Assembly (NCBI RefSeq): GCF_036237315.1
Contig: NZ_CP108356.1
Span: 4,026,501 to 4,090,500, forward strand
Direction: 5' to 3'
DNA: 64,000 nucleotides
Source: Streptomyces sp. NBC_01351
GTDB lineage: Bacteria > Actinomycetota > Actinomycetes > Streptomycetales > Streptomycetaceae
Part shown: piece after piece, positions 8,216 through 17,272 of the stretch
How positions within the stretch are numbered: the stretch's first letter is position 1
Layout: each line of letters begins with the position of its first letter
The notes under the pieces: generated by a model
Seen by the model: the letters and a program-made list of their open reading frames with translations, nothing else
The model's database searches: none
What the model was told of the DNA's origin: nothing
Position numbers and translations under genes: made by a program

Positions 8216-9766
8216 TCACCGAAGTGTGCTGAGCCTGTGCCCCGACTGTGAGTCCTCGACCGCTCCCTCGGGGGCGTGCGGCAGCAGGACCTCGAAGCAG
8301 GTCCGTCCGGGCTCGCTTCGTACGTCGACCCGCCCGCCGTGCGCGGTCACGACGGCCTGGACGATGGCGAGGCCGAGCCCGGTGGAGCCCGCCGCGCGGG
8401 AGCGCGAGGCGTCGCCGCGGGCGAAGCGCTCGAAGACGTGGGGGAGCAGTCCGGGCGCGATACCGGGCCCGTCGTCCTCGATCCGCAGCCGGACGGCGGA
8501 TGTTTCACGTGAAACACGGGCCGTGACGGTGGTGCCGGGCGGGGTGTGCGTACGGGCGTTGGCGAGCAGGTTGACCAGCACCTGCTGGATCCGCGCCGGG
8601 TCGCCGCGCACGGGCGCCGGCTCCTGCGGCAGACACAATCGCCAGTGGTGCTCGGGCCCGGCCACGCGGGCATCGCTGACCGCGTCGACCACCAGCGGGG
8701 CCAGGTCGGTGGAAGTGTCCCCGGTGTCGAGCGGGCGGCCGGCATCGAGCCGGGCCAACAGCAGGAGGTCCTCGACCAGACCGGTCATCCGGGTGGCCTC
8801 GGACTCGATCCGGCCCAGGGCGTGCCGGGTGTCGGGGCCCGGCTCCTCCCGTCCCCTGCGGGTCAGTTCGGCATAACCGCGGATGGAGGCGAGGGGGGTG
8901 CGCAGCTCGTGGCTGGCGTCGGCGACGAACTGCCGGACCCGCATCTCGCTCTGCTGGCGGGCCGTGAGGGCGGAGGAGACGTGCCCCAGCATCCGGTTGA
9001 GGGCCGCGCCGACCTGGCCCACCTCCGTACGGGGATCGGCGTCGCGGACCCGCTCGTGCAGGGCGGGTTCGCCGCTGTGCAGGGGCAGTTCGGAGACCCG
9101 GGTGGCGGTGGCGGCGACCCGGCGCAGCGGCCGCAGGGCGACCCCGACGAGGGCCTGCCCGGCCAGGGACGCGGCGATCAGCCCGGCGAGCGTGACGCAG
9201 ACCTCCACCGCGATCAGGGTCCGCACGGTGCGGTCGGTGTCGGCGAGCGGCACCCCGAGGGCGAGGCTGCCGTCGGGGGCGGTCAGCACCCGGTAGTCGC
9301 CGAGCCCGGGCAGCTCCAGCTCCACCGGCTCGGCCACGCCCTTCCCACCCCGCGTGGCCTCCGTGGCCTTGCGTGCGACTTCGGCGAGGGCCTCGCTCTG
9401 CTCCTCGGTCAGAGGCTGAGGGCGGTCGTACGAAGGCCCTTGGCCGAGGGTGTTGCGGTCGCCGACCCCCAGCACCTTGCCGTCGGAGTCGAGGCGGATC
9501 CCGGCTGCCCCCAGCGGGGTACCGGGGGCCCAGGGGAAACCGACGGCGCTCTCGCGGGCCGACTTGCCGAGGGGCCCCCGCAGGGCCATCTCCAGGGAGG
9601 TCCTCAGCTGCTTGTCGACCTGGTCGACCAGGTGCGAGCGCAGGGCGAGGGTGGTGACGGTCCCGATGGCAGCGCCCACCACTGCGATCAGCGCCACCGC
9701 CGAGACGACCAGCCGGGTCCGCAGCGACCAGGGCCGGCGGCGCGGCCGCTTCGGACGGACGGCCAC
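8216..9766 (-). CDS. two-component sensor histidine kinase
   Basis: 516 residues. GTG at 9766 overlaps the TAG of the response-regulator gene (TAGTG), so the pair is coupled. Order: a short basic N-terminus, membrane helix 1 (LVVSAVALIAVVGAAIGTVTTLAL), an extracellular sensor region of about 145 residues, membrane helix 2 (VEVCVTLAGLIAASLAGQALV), a HAMP linker, the phosphoacceptor box ASHELRTPLASI (His near residue 287), N box QQVLVNLLANARTHTP, G1 DDGPGIAPG, F box and G2 STGLGLAIV. All catalytic boxes are present. A parS site (8501-8516) lies inside the gene and encodes part of ARVSRETS. Confidence 0.93.
   Translation of the reverse strand: MAVRPKRPRRRPWSLRTRLVVSAVALIAVVGAAIGTVTTLALRSHLVDQVDKQLRTSLEMALRGPLGKSARESAVGFPWAPGTPLGAAGIRLDSDGKVLGVGDRNTLGQGPSYDRPQPLTEEQSEALAEVARKATEATRGGKGVAEPVELELPGLGDYRVLTAPDGSLALGVPLADTDRTVRTLIAVEVCVTLAGLIAASLAGQALVGVALRPLRRVAATATRVSELPLHSGEPALHERVRDADPRTEVGQVGAALNRMLGHVSSALTARQQSEMRVRQFVADASHELRTPLASIRGYAELTRRGREEPGPDTRHALGRIESEATRMTGLVEDLLLLARLDAGRPLDTGDTSTDLAPLVVDAVSDARVAGPEHHWRLCLPQEPAPVRGDPARIQQVLVNLLANARTHTPPGTTVTARVSRETSAVRLRIEDDGPGIAPGLLPHVFERFARGDASRSRAAGSTGLGLAIVQAVVTAHGGRVDVRSEPGRTCFEVLLPHAPEGAVEDSQSGHRLSTLR
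8501..8516. other. parS chromosome-partition site
   Basis: Perfect 16-bp palindrome TGTTTCACGTGAAACA, the Streptomyces ParB-binding sequence. It lies within the sensor kinase gene, where it is read as Val-Ser-Arg-Glu-Thr. Confidence 0.92.
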
Positions 9767-10533
9767 TACTCGGCCGGCTTGATCAGGTATCCGGCGCCCC
9801 GCCGGGTGTGGATCAGCGGCGCGAGCCCAGGACCGCTCTCCAGCTTCCGGCGCAGGTAGGAGATGTACAGCTCGACCACGTTGGCCTGGCCGCCGAAGTC
9901 GTAGGACCACACGCGGTCCAGGATCTGCGCCTTGCTCAGCACCCGGCGCGGGTTGCGCATCAGGTACCGCAGCAGCTCGAACTCGGTGGCGGTCAGGTGG
10001 ACCTCCAGCCCGTCCCGCACCACCTCGTGGCTGTCCTCGTCGAGCCGCAGATCGCCCACGACCAGCACGGAGCCGCCGCGCGCCGCCTGCGCCGCACCCG
10101 AACGCCGGACGAGCCCGCGCAGCCGGGCCACGACCTCCTCCAGGCTGAAGGGCTTGGTGACGTAGTCGTCGCCGCCCGCCGTGAGACCGGCGATGCGGTC
10201 CTCGACGGAGTCCTTGGCGGTCAGGAACAGCACGGGGACCTGCGGGATCTCCCGCCTCAGCCGTCCCAGCACGGCGAGCCCGTCCATGTCGGGGAGCATG
10301 ATGTCGAGGACCACCACGTCCGGCCGGAACTCCTTCGCCGCCCGCACGGCTCCCGCCCCGTCGCCCGCGCTGCGGACCTCGCAGCCCTCGTAGCGCAGGG
10401 CCATGGACAGCAGCTCGGAGAGCGAGGCCTCGTCGTCGACGACGAGCACCCGGCAGGGCCCGCCGTCGGGCCGCACCAGGGCCGTGGGGCTGCCGGTGGA
10501 CGTGGACGCGTGGGAGGCGGTCGTCGCAGTCAT
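9766..10533 (-). CDS. OmpR/PhoB-family response regulator
   Basis: 255 residues from ATG 10533. Receiver domain (about residues 27-140) with acidic pair DD33-34, phosphoacceptor Asp77 in VVVLDIMLP, switch Thr in LFLTAKD and Lys in VTKPFS. The C-terminal winged helix (about 155-250) has the OmpR pattern HLTATEFELLRYLMRNPRRVLSKAQILDRVWSYDF and ends YISYLRRKLE...RRGAGYLI. An 18-residue Ser/Thr-rich N-terminal extension precedes the receiver. It is the first gene of the operon with the sensor kinase and should be phosphorylated by it. Confidence 0.93.
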   Translation of the reverse strand: MTATTASHASTSTGSPTALVRPDGGPCRVLVVDDEASLSELLSMALRYEGCEVRSAGDGAGAVRAAKEFRPDVVVLDIMLPDMDGLAVLGRLRREIPQVPVLFLTAKDSVEDRIAGLTAGGDDYVTKPFSLEEVVARLRGLVRRSGAAQAARGGSVLVVGDLRLDEDSHEVVRDGLEVHLTATEFELLRYLMRNPRRVLSKAQILDRVWSYDFGGQANVVELYISYLRRKLESGPGLAPLIHTRRGAGYLIKPAE

Positions 10534-10729
10534 GTGCCCACGCTGTCCCGGGCCTCTGAGAGCGTTCTTGCCCCTTCCTGTGAATCTCCTGAGAAACGCG
10601 CGCTCGCACCACCGCTCCTCCGCGCATCGGCCACCCGGCCCACACCGGGATCGCCGCTTCCCCCGGGCCGTCCTAGATTTCGGCGAAGGCGCGGGATTCC
10701 TCCCGCTTTTCACCGAAAGGCCTGCCTGT

Positions 10730-11827
10730 ATGACTCGCCGTTGGCTCACATCCGCTGCGTGCGCGCTCGCGCTCCTCGTCCCGGGGTCACTCGCCACGGC
10801 CTCGGCAGCCGAGGCCCCGGCCCCCCTGCGGGTCCTCACGCGCAACCTCTACCTGGGCGCCGACCTCGCACCCATCCTCGCCGCCACCAACGTCCCGGCC
10901 CTCATCAACGCGGTCACCACGGCGTACGCCAACGTCCAGGCGACGAACTTCCCCGAGCGCGCCGAGGCACTCGCCGACGAGATCGCCGACAGCGACCCCC
11001 ACGTCGTGGGCCTGCAGGAAGCCGTCCTGTGGAGCAGCCAGACCCCCGCCGGGCCGGGCCCCGCCGACCGCAAGGAGTACGACTTCCTGGAGATCCTCCT
11101 CGACAAGCTCTCCGCCCGGGGCAAGCACTACCGGATCGTGGACACCGTCACCGTCGGCAGCGACTTCGAGGCCCCACGACGCGTGAACGGCAACCTGCAG
11201 GACATCCGGCTCACCGACCGCGACGTGCTCCTCGCCCGGACCGACCTGCCCGCACACGTCTTCTCCGTGGCCAACGCGCAGCACGCGCAGTTCCCGAGCT
11301 TCGTGTCCTTCTGCCACCCCACGCTCGGCTGCCAGGTCCGCATCCCGGTCAAGCGCGGCTGGGTCGCGGCCGACGTCACCGTCCGCGGCCACACCGCGCG
11401 GGTGGTCACCACCCATCTCGAACCCGCCTCCCCCACCACCCAGGAGGCACAGACCGCCGAACTCCTCGCCGGCCCGTTGAACACCACGCTCCCCACCGTC
11501 CTGCTCGGCGACCTCAACTCGGCCGCCGGCGGAGTCGGCGCCACACCGGGCAGCGCCACCCAGAGCTACAACCACCTCCTGGCCGCCGGCTTCAGCGACG
11601 TCTGGACCGCCACCCGCCAACGCAACCCCGGCTTCACTTGCTGCCAGGACCCCGCACTGGACAACGCCGTCTCGACCCTCACGCGGCGGATCGACTACGT
11701 GCTCTTCCGCGGCAACATCAAGGCGCGGACGGCCCATCGGCTGGGCGCCGCACCGGCCGACCGGACCCCGTCGGGCCTGTGGCCGTCCGACCACGCGGGC
11801 GTCAGGAGCGTGCTCCTGCTGCGCTGA
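10730..11827 (+). CDS. secreted endonuclease/exonuclease/phosphatase-fold protein
   Basis: 365 residues from ATG 10730 with GAAAGG ribosome site. Sec signal peptide (MTRRWLTSAACALALLVPGSLATASAAEA). The mature part has EEP/DNase I-like landmarks: VLTRNLYLGAD (metal/active Asn), DSDPHVVGLQEAVLW (metal Glu), TTHLEPAS (His), LLGDLNSAAGG (catalytic D-x-N) and the C-terminal SDHAGVRSVL (S-D-H). All key positions are kept, so it should be an active phosphoesterase, either an extracellular nuclease or a sphingomyelinase-like enzyme. The substrate cannot be chosen from sequence. Confidence 0.85.
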   Translation: MTRRWLTSAACALALLVPGSLATASAAEAPAPLRVLTRNLYLGADLAPILAATNVPALINAVTTAYANVQATNFPERAEALADEIADSDPHVVGLQEAVLWSSQTPAGPGPADRKEYDFLEILLDKLSARGKHYRIVDTVTVGSDFEAPRRVNGNLQDIRLTDRDVLLARTDLPAHVFSVANAQHAQFPSFVSFCHPTLGCQVRIPVKRGWVAADVTVRGHTARVVTTHLEPASPTTQEAQTAELLAGPLNTTLPTVLLGDLNSAAGGVGATPGSATQSYNHLLAAGFSDVWTATRQRNPGFTCCQDPALDNAVSTLTRRIDYVLFRGNIKARTAHRLGAAPADRTPSGLWPSDHAGVRSVLLLR

Positions 11828-11843
11828 CGCGCGGCCGGCGGAC

Positions 11844-12725
11844 CTAGCCGTCGAGCCGGAACAGGCGGGCCCCGTTGTCGTGACAGACGGCCCGCAACCA
11901 GTCGTCGCCCAGGCCGAGCCGTTCGAGCGCGAAGAGCTGGTGGTCGTAGGGGTAGGGGATGTTCGGGAAGTCCGTGCCGAGCAAGATCCTGTCGCCGAGG
12001 TCCGACAGCCTTCCGAGGTCACCGGCCGGGAAGCCGCTGAACTGCTCCGAGAAGTCCGTGAAGGCCATGGTGGTGTCCAGGCGCACTTCGGAATACCGGT
12101 CGGCGAGGTCGAGGAAGTCGACGTACTCGGGCATGCCCATGTGGGCGACGATCAGCGGCAGCCGCGGGTGGCGGGCCAGCAGCCGGGCGATCGGCTCGGG
12201 TCCGGTGTGCTTGCCCGGGACGGGTCCCGAGCCGCAGTGGACCACGGTCGGGATCCCGGCCTCGGCCAGCAGCCCCCACACCGGATCCAGCCGGTCGTCG
12301 TTCGGGTCGTACCCGCCGACCTGGAGGTGCGCCTTGAAGATCCGCGCCCCGGCCTCGACCGCCTGACGGACGTACGGGGCCACGCCCTCCTCCGGGAAGA
12401 ACGTCGCGGTGTGCAGGCACTCGGGCGTCCGGGCGGCGAAGTCGGCGGACCACGCGTTGAGCCAGGCGGCCATCGCCGGCTTGTGCGGGTACAGCATCGC
12501 GGTGAAGGCCCGGACCCCGAACTCCCGGAGCAGCGCCACCCGCTGCTCCTCCTCGTGCCGGTAGGTGATGGGCCACTCGACGCCGGTCAGCGGGCCGACC
12601 GCGTCGAAGTACTCCCACACCTTGTCCAGGACCCGCTCGGGCATGAAGTGCGTGTGCACGTCGACCAGTCCGGGCAGCCCGAGCCGCTCCCGAAAGGCGC
12701 GGACCGCCTCAGGCGTTGCGGTCAA
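11844..12725 (-). CDS. amidohydrolase family metal-dependent hydrolase
   Basis: 293 residues. TIM-barrel amidohydrolase-2 pattern: DVHTHF at the start of the barrel (H-x-H metal ligands), IFKAHLQVGGYDP, TVVHCGSG (His), LIVAHMG (His) and RILLGTDFPNIPYPY (catalytic Asp). This resembles ACMSD/uracil-hydrolase-like decarboxylases and hydrolases; the reaction is not determined. It overlaps the upstream monooxygenase-like gene by 17 bp on the same strand, so the two form an operon. Confidence 0.83.
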   Translation of the reverse strand: MTATPEAVRAFRERLGLPGLVDVHTHFMPERVLDKVWEYFDAVGPLTGVEWPITYRHEEEQRVALLREFGVRAFTAMLYPHKPAMAAWLNAWSADFAARTPECLHTATFFPEEGVAPYVRQAVEAGARIFKAHLQVGGYDPNDDRLDPVWGLLAEAGIPTVVHCGSGPVPGKHTGPEPIARLLARHPRLPLIVAHMGMPEYVDFLDLADRYSEVRLDTTMAFTDFSEQFSGFPAGDLGRLSDLGDRILLGTDFPNIPYPYDHQLFALERLGLGDDWLRAVCHDNGARLFRLDG

Positions 12726-13047
12726 AGCCCTGACTCCGCTCGACGGTCGCGACGTGCAGGGTGTAGCTCTCGTACCACTCGGCGCGGCCCTGCTTCATGG
12801 CCGCCTGGTGCTCCAGGTCCTGGCGCCAGACGCCCAGCGACGCGTGGTCACGGAAGTACGCCACGGTGATCCCGAGCCCTCCCGGGGTCCGCGCGGACTC
12901 GTAGCCGAGGAAGCCGGGATTCTCCCGGACGATCTCGTTCATCCGGGCGAGGGTCTCCGGATATCCACTCGCGTCTTCGGTACGGACATTGCTGAAAACG
13001 GCCATGACGTAGGGCGGTTCAAAGGCCGGTACTGGCTGAATGGTCAT
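12709..13047 (-). CDS. antibiotic biosynthesis monooxygenase (ABM) domain protein
   Basis: 112 residues from ATG 13047. A single ferredoxin-like ABM domain: YVMAVFSNVRTEDASGYPETLARMNEIVRENPGFLGYESAR and FRDHASLGVWRQDLEHQAAMKQGRAEWYESYTLHVATVER, the usual DUF4188/ABM pattern with the conserved Trp and His. Such dimers act as cofactor-free oxygenases or as stress-related proteins. Overlaps the following amidohydrolase gene, which suggests action on related compounds. Confidence 0.8.
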   Translation of the reverse strand: MTIQPVPAFEPPYVMAVFSNVRTEDASGYPETLARMNEIVRENPGFLGYESARTPGGLGITVAYFRDHASLGVWRQDLEHQAAMKQGRAEWYESYTLHVATVERSQGFDRNA

Positions 13048-13155
13048 GCCCACCACCCTCGGCGGATCCCCCCTGGCATGTCCACCGGAAACAGCCCCGG
13101 AAGCCCAAAGGGATCCAAGTTTTGACCAAGCCCACCCGCGCCCCGAACCGGCCCC

Positions 13156-14067
13156 TCAGAACAACCCGTCCTGCTCGGCGCCGAGATCACCAGCGCCCGC
13201 AACCTCCGCCACCGGTACCACCACCCCCGCTTCGACCTCGGCCTCGACCTCGACCTGCGGGGCGACGAGCTCCCATCCGGCCAGCAGCCGGGTGTCCACC
13301 ACGAGCCCGTCCGCAAGGTGCAGATCGGGCCCGGCCGCTCCCACCAGCCTCCCCACAACGGCCCCACCGGGCACCATCGCCGTGATCACCCGAGCCGGCG
13401 CGGGCAACCCGGCCCACCCGTCCAGCCCGAACACCCCTGCGTGGTCGGCGACTTCACACTCCACCCGCTCCAGCGAATCCGGCCACCCCGCCAGCGCCAC
13501 CGCCCGGGCGTGCAACTCGGCGACGTCCAGAGCCCGCTCGGACGCCGGAGCCAAGTGCGCCCGCACGCCACGCTTGCGCGCGTACGCGATCCGGTCGGGC
13601 ACTCCGAGCGCCGCCTTCAGCAGCTCCTCGGTGCGCCGGGCGGCCATCAGCGGCCCCCGCCCCAGCCAGGCCCAGGTCACCGCCCCCTGCTCCAGCAGCC
13701 GGGCCGAGCCCCTCTCTTCGGCGGTGATGCCGACCTTGACCAGGCCGGGCCCGAACCAGGCCAGGTAGACCCGGTAGGTGCGCGGATCGGCCACATTGGT
13801 GTCGGCCGCCACCGAGAACGACCGGTCGAGACGGGCGCACTCGGGACACTGCGCGTTCCCCGCACGCCCCGGCACGATGGCGGCGGTGGGGCACATCGTC
13901 CGCTTCCCGGCCCGCCGCACACCGAGGCAGTGCCGCTCCCCACGTGCGACGAAGGCCAGCCGCTGCCCGTACACGAGCCCGCTCACCCGCTCGCCGCGCC
14001 CCTCCCCGTACCACCCGATGGCCGGGCGGCCGTCGCTCCACCGCATCCCGGTGCACCACCAGGTCAC
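13156..14067 (-). CDS. DUF2797 family protein
   Basis: 303 residues from GTG 14067; this GTGA overlaps the stop of the Lrp gene, which fixes the start. The N-terminal third has a zinc-like cysteine cluster (CLGVRR, TMCPTAA, QCPECARLD), followed by the VYLAWFGPGLVKVGIT motif that resembles a GIY-YIG-type nuclease core (AYLxxxGxGxxKVGxT) and RLLEQGAVTWAWLG, GPLMAARRTEELL. DUF2797 proteins are of unknown function; nuclease activity would be inference. Translationally coupled to an Lrp regulator. Confidence 0.75.
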   Translation of the reverse strand: MTWWCTGMRWSDGRPAIGWYGEGRGERVSGLVYGQRLAFVARGERHCLGVRRAGKRTMCPTAAIVPGRAGNAQCPECARLDRSFSVAADTNVADPRTYRVYLAWFGPGLVKVGITAEERGSARLLEQGAVTWAWLGRGPLMAARRTEELLKAALGVPDRIAYARKRGVRAHLAPASERALDVAELHARAVALAGWPDSLERVECEVADHAGVFGLDGWAGLPAPARVITAMVPGGAVVGRLVGAAGPDLHLADGLVVDTRLLAGWELVAPQVEVEAEVEAGVVVPVAEVAGAGDLGAEQDGLF

Positions 14068-14498
14068 AGCGGGAGCGGCCGCTCGAAGAAGGTCTCCAGG
14101 ACGACGGTAGCGTGCGTACCGCTGACCCCCTCGATGCCGTAGAGACGTCGCAGAACGTCCTGCAGCCCCTCGGTCGAAGCCGTGCGCACCTTGACCATCA
14201 CCGAAGCGCTGCCCGCGATGATGTGCGCCTCCTGGATCTCGGGGATCGCCTCGAAGTCCGGGCCGGACTCACCCATCCAGGCGTTGGAGTCGACCAACAC
14301 GTAGGCGAGGACCCCGCTACCGACCGCGCCCGGGTCGACTTCGATGGTGGTCCGCCGGATCACCCCGCGCTCGCGCAGCTTGCGGACCCGCTCGTGGGTC
14401 GCCCCCGCCGACAGCCCGACCGCCGTGCCGAGTGCGGCGTACGACTGCCCCGCGTCCTCCTGCAGGCGCAGGAGGAGCGCCCGGTCGATGTCGTCCAC
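14064..14498 (-). CDS. Lrp/AsnC family transcriptional regulator
   Basis: 144 residues. N-terminal winged helix: MDDIDRALLLRLQEDAGQSYAALGTAVGLSAGATHERVRKLRERGVIRRTTIEVDP is the standard Lrp start. The C-terminal RAM domain (HIIAGSASVMVKVRTASTEGLQDVLRRLYGIEGV) binds amino acids or similar effectors and forms octamers. Divergent from the SMP-30 gene, with a 107-bp intergenic region that should hold its operator. Likely regulator of that neighbour, which is inference. Confidence 0.88.
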   Translation of the reverse strand: MDDIDRALLLRLQEDAGQSYAALGTAVGLSAGATHERVRKLRERGVIRRTTIEVDPGAVGSGVLAYVLVDSNAWMGESGPDFEAIPEIQEAHIIAGSASVMVKVRTASTEGLQDVLRRLYGIEGVSGTHATVVLETFFERPLPL

Positions 14499-14605
14499 GC
14501 GATCTTCCTCTCATGGACCCGTCGGCCCTTGCGAAGACGGTACCTGATCCGGCAATCTCAACATCACGCCGAACAAAATTCGGCATCTCAACTACAGGGA
14601 GAATC

Positions 14606-15517
14606 ATGTCTGCCATAGCCGACCTCACCTTGTACGAAATCCTGGACGACCGCTTCCGGACCGGCCGCTGCGCCAACGGCGACGCGCGACTGGAGCGGCT
14701 CTACGACGACTGCCGCTGGGCCGAAGGCCCGCTGTACCTCCCGGCCTGGCGACAGCTGGTGTGGAGCGACATCCCGAACGACCGGATGCTGCGCTGGGAC
14801 GAGGCCACCGGCGCGGTCTCCGTCTTCCGTTCCCCAGCCGGCCACTCCAACGGCAACACCCTCGACCGTGAAGGCCGCCTGATCACCTGCGAGCAGGGCA
14901 ACCGCCGCGTCACCCGCACCGAGCCGGACGGCAGGCTCACCGTGATCGCCGACCGCTATGACGGCAAGCGGCTGAACAGCCCCAACGACTCGGTCGTCCG
15001 CTCTGACGGCTCCATCTGGTTCTCCGACCCGGACTTCGGCATCACCAACGACTACGAGGGCCACCGGGCGCCGAGCGAGATCGGCGCCTGCAACCTCTAC
15101 CGCGCGGACCCCGCGACCGGATCCGTCCGCATGGTGGCCGACGGCTTCCTCGGCCCCAACGGCCTCGTCTTCTCCCCGGACGAGAGCGAGCTGTACGCCG
15201 CCGACACCCGCGCCGGCCACATCCGCGCCTTCAAGGTCACCGACGACGGCACCCTCACCGACGACCGCGTCTTCACCACGTGCTCGCGCCCCGACAACAT
15301 CCGCTTCGACGACGAGGGCCGGCTGTGGGCGGCCGCGATGGAGGACGGCGTCCACTGCTACGCCGCGGACGGCACCCTGATCGGTCGCATCCGCGTCCCC
15401 GAGCCGGTCTCGAACCTCACCTTCGGCGGCCCGAAGAACAACCGCGTCTTCATCACGGCCACCACCTCCCTCTACTCGATGGTGATGTCCGTGACCGGCC
15501 TCCCGCGGGTCCTCTGA
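14606..15517 (+). CDS. SMP-30/gluconolactonase family lactonase
   Basis: 303 residues from ATG 14606 with GGGAGAA ribosome site. Six-bladed propeller family: CRWAEGPLYLP (metal Glu), WSDIPNDRMLRWD, GHSNGNTLDREGRLITCEQGNRRVTR (metal Asn), LNSPNDSVVRSDGSIWFSDPDFGI (metal Asn with following Asp), FLGPNGLVFSPDESELYAADT and PDNIRFDDEGRLWAAAMEDGV. These are the calcium/zinc ligands of gluconolactonases, so it is likely an active sugar-lactone or related lactonase. Divergent from an Lrp regulator. Confidence 0.9.
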   Translation: MSAIADLTLYEILDDRFRTGRCANGDARLERLYDDCRWAEGPLYLPAWRQLVWSDIPNDRMLRWDEATGAVSVFRSPAGHSNGNTLDREGRLITCEQGNRRVTRTEPDGRLTVIADRYDGKRLNSPNDSVVRSDGSIWFSDPDFGITNDYEGHRAPSEIGACNLYRADPATGSVRMVADGFLGPNGLVFSPDESELYAADTRAGHIRAFKVTDDGTLTDDRVFTTCSRPDNIRFDDEGRLWAAAMEDGVHCYAADGTLIGRIRVPEPVSNLTFGGPKNNRVFITATTSLYSMVMSVTGLPRVL

Positions 15518-15520
15518 GGG

Positions 15521-15886
15521 CTACCGGGCGACGAACTGGGTCAGGATCGCCTGCACCTCATAGATGTCGACGCCCTTAGTGAAGGTCTTCTCAATCGGCG
15601 TCGAGGTGCCGGATATCCATATCTTCAGCTCGGCGTCGAGATCGAAGTGCCCTGCGGTCTCCACGGCGAAGTGCGTGATGCTCCGGTAGGGGATGGAGTG
15701 GTACTCCACCTTCTTCCCCGTGAGCCCCTGCTTGTCAACGAGCACCAGCCGCCGATCGGTGAACAGGATCGTGTCCCTGATCAGCAGGTAGGCGGCGTGC
15801 ACCTGCTCCCCCTGCCCCAGCAGCCGCGCGTAGTCCCGCTGCGCCGACACCGGGTCGACCGTGTGCGCATTCCCGAACAGTCCCAT
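15521..15886 (-). CDS. PH domain-containing protein
   Basis: 121 residues from ATG 15886. A bacterial PH (bPH-like, YdhP/DUF1696-type) domain: EQVHAAYLLIRDTILFTDRRLVLVDKQGLTGKKVEYHSIPYRSITHFAVETAGHFDLDAELKIWISG, the classic pattern with the TDRRLVLVDKQG turn. It is a cytoplasmic protein of unknown role; members form ring-like oligomers. Converges on the lactonase gene with a 3-bp gap. Confidence 0.85.
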   Translation of the reverse strand: MGLFGNAHTVDPVSAQRDYARLLGQGEQVHAAYLLIRDTILFTDRRLVLVDKQGLTGKKVEYHSIPYRSITHFAVETAGHFDLDAELKIWISGTSTPIEKTFTKGVDIYEVQAILTQFVAR

Positions 15887-16097
15887 GAGAGCCCCCGCTT
15901 CCAGCTTCGAACGATCTCCAAAACCGTACCGAGCCCGACGCGCAGCCCGCGTCACCCTCCAGAGCCATCCCACCCCTGACTACCTACGGGGGACACCCTC
16001 CCCACCAAGGAGGAGACCCTGGCCGACCCAGCCCCGGGCCACGCACTACGCCCTCCGCGGCACCGTTCCCCTTGCCCCCTGAGCCCGGGCACAACGA

Positions 16098-16129
16098 CAG
16101 AGGCCCCGGACTTTCGTCCGGGGCCTCTG
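16098..16129 (-). terminator. intrinsic terminator after tRNA-Arg
   Basis: Perfect 14-bp stem (16098-16111 with 16116-16129) and a TTTC loop, 8 bp beyond the 3' end of the minus-strand tRNA-Arg gene. Confidence 0.8.
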
Positions 16130-16137
16130 GCCTGCTG

Positions 16138-16210
16138 TGCACTCGGCAGGATTCGAACCTGCAACCTTCTGATCCGTAGTCAGATGCTCTATCCGTTAAG
16201 CTACGAGTGC
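16138..16210 (-). tRNA. tRNA-Arg (ACG)
   Basis: 73 nt on the minus strand. Acceptor stem GCACTCG/CGAGTGC with discriminator A, anticodon stem-loop CTGACTACGGATCAG giving anticodon ACG, and T loop GGTTCGAATCC. CCA is not encoded. Reads CGU/CGC/CGA codons after A34 deamination. Confidence 0.95.
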
Positions 16211-16388
16211 TTGGGCTTCCCGGGGTTTTGCGCCCCGTTGGCCTTGCGAGAACAACAATACATGGACCTCGCCGGGACGCGAAATCCATTACCCAAACCA
16301 CCTCTGACCTGCGGAAACGAGCCGGATGAAGATCATCCGCTTGGGTTGACGCAGGGGGTGGAGTGGGCCGATTTGCCCCGGAACGCAT

Positions 16389-16420
16389 CGAAGCCCCGGT
16401 CCGTCAGGACCGGGGCTTCG
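16389..16420 (-). terminator. intrinsic terminator after tRNA-Ser(GCT)
   Basis: Perfect 14-bp stem (16389-16402 with 16407-16420), GTCA loop, just beyond the 3' end of the minus-strand tRNA-Ser gene. Confidence 0.8.
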
Positions 16421-16428
16421 ATGAGGTG

Positions 16429-16519
16429 CGGAGGCGGAGGGATTTGAACCCTCGATGGACCGTAAAGCCCAAACCGCATTAGCAGTGCGGCGCCATAGAC
16501 CGGACTAGGCGACGCCTCC
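16429..16519 (-). tRNA. tRNA-Ser (GCT)
   Basis: 91 nt on the minus strand with the long variable arm of serine tRNAs. Acceptor stem GGAGGC/GCCTCC with discriminator G, anticodon loop CTGCTAA giving GCT, T loop GGGTTCAAATCCC. CCA is not encoded. Decodes AGC/AGU. Confidence 0.95.
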
Positions 16520-16727
16520 AGCACACCCCCGCGTACGAGGGTGCGTGCAGATGATGACACAGGCGCAGGGCCCCTCACCAATCCGCTCCCAAGGTACTAG
16601 GACCTGCGGCCGAAGAGCAAAGGCTTAAGACAGCGCGGCCCGAGCCGTCCGCGCGCATCGGCACGCAACGTAGGAGCGCCCCGGTCGTTGGTCAGGCGTA
16701 CGACGTACGGACGACCTGGAGTGCCCC

Positions 16728-17153
16728 ATGCTGCGACTCGCCGCCTTCGCCGTCACCTCCGCCCTGGCCGCCGCGGCCGCCGGACCACTGCCACCACTGC
16801 CGCTCGGGCGGCTGCTGTCCGGCCCGGACCACCTCACCATCGCCATGGCCGACACCGGCAACCGCCGGCTGGACCGGGAGTACGTGCTCGAATGCGACCC
16901 CGTCGGCGGCGACCACCCCTGGAGGGAGCAGGCCTGCGCGAAGCTCCACCAGCTCGCCGCCGAGGGCCGCAACCCCTTCGCTCCCGTCTCCAAGCGGCAG
17001 ATCTGCAGCATGAAGTACGGGGGCCCGGCCACCGCCCGGATCACCGGCACCTGGCAGGGGCACAAAGTGGACGCGACCTTCCGTCGGACGGACGGCTGCG
17101 AAATCAGCCGTTGGGACGAGTTGGAACCTCTGCTTCCGAGTGGGCGTTCCTGA
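16728..17153 (+). CDS. Streptomyces subtilisin inhibitor-like (SSI) secreted protease inhibitor
   Basis: 141 residues from ATG 16728. Signal peptide of about 25 residues (MLRLAAFAVTSALAAAAAG). The SSI pattern follows: LECDPVGGDHPWREQACAKLHQLA, then QICSMKYGGPATARITGTWQGHKVDATFRRTDGCEISRW, with four cysteines placed for the two SSI disulfides. The reactive loop aligns CSM-K with the CPM-V of SSI, keeping Met at P1, so subtilisin-like proteases are the expected targets (inference). Stand-alone gene. Confidence 0.85.
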   Translation: MLRLAAFAVTSALAAAAAGPLPPLPLGRLLSGPDHLTIAMADTGNRRLDREYVLECDPVGGDHPWREQACAKLHQLAAEGRNPFAPVSKRQICSMKYGGPATARITGTWQGHKVDATFRRTDGCEISRWDELEPLLPSGRS

Positions 17154-17272
17154 CCTGGGAGGATGCGCGGAGCGGGCGGTATCCACCGCACTTCGGCCAC
17201 CCCATCGCGGGGCTGTGGCCTTAGACTCCTCCCGTGACATGCCGGTAGTTGTGGTCAGGGAGGAAGCTCGTC

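Noticed and set aside
8216..10645. 809-residue frame spanning kinase and response regulator
   Set aside because: Its N-terminal 290 residues are an off-frame reading of the response regulator; the kinase begins at the TAGTG overlap (9766).
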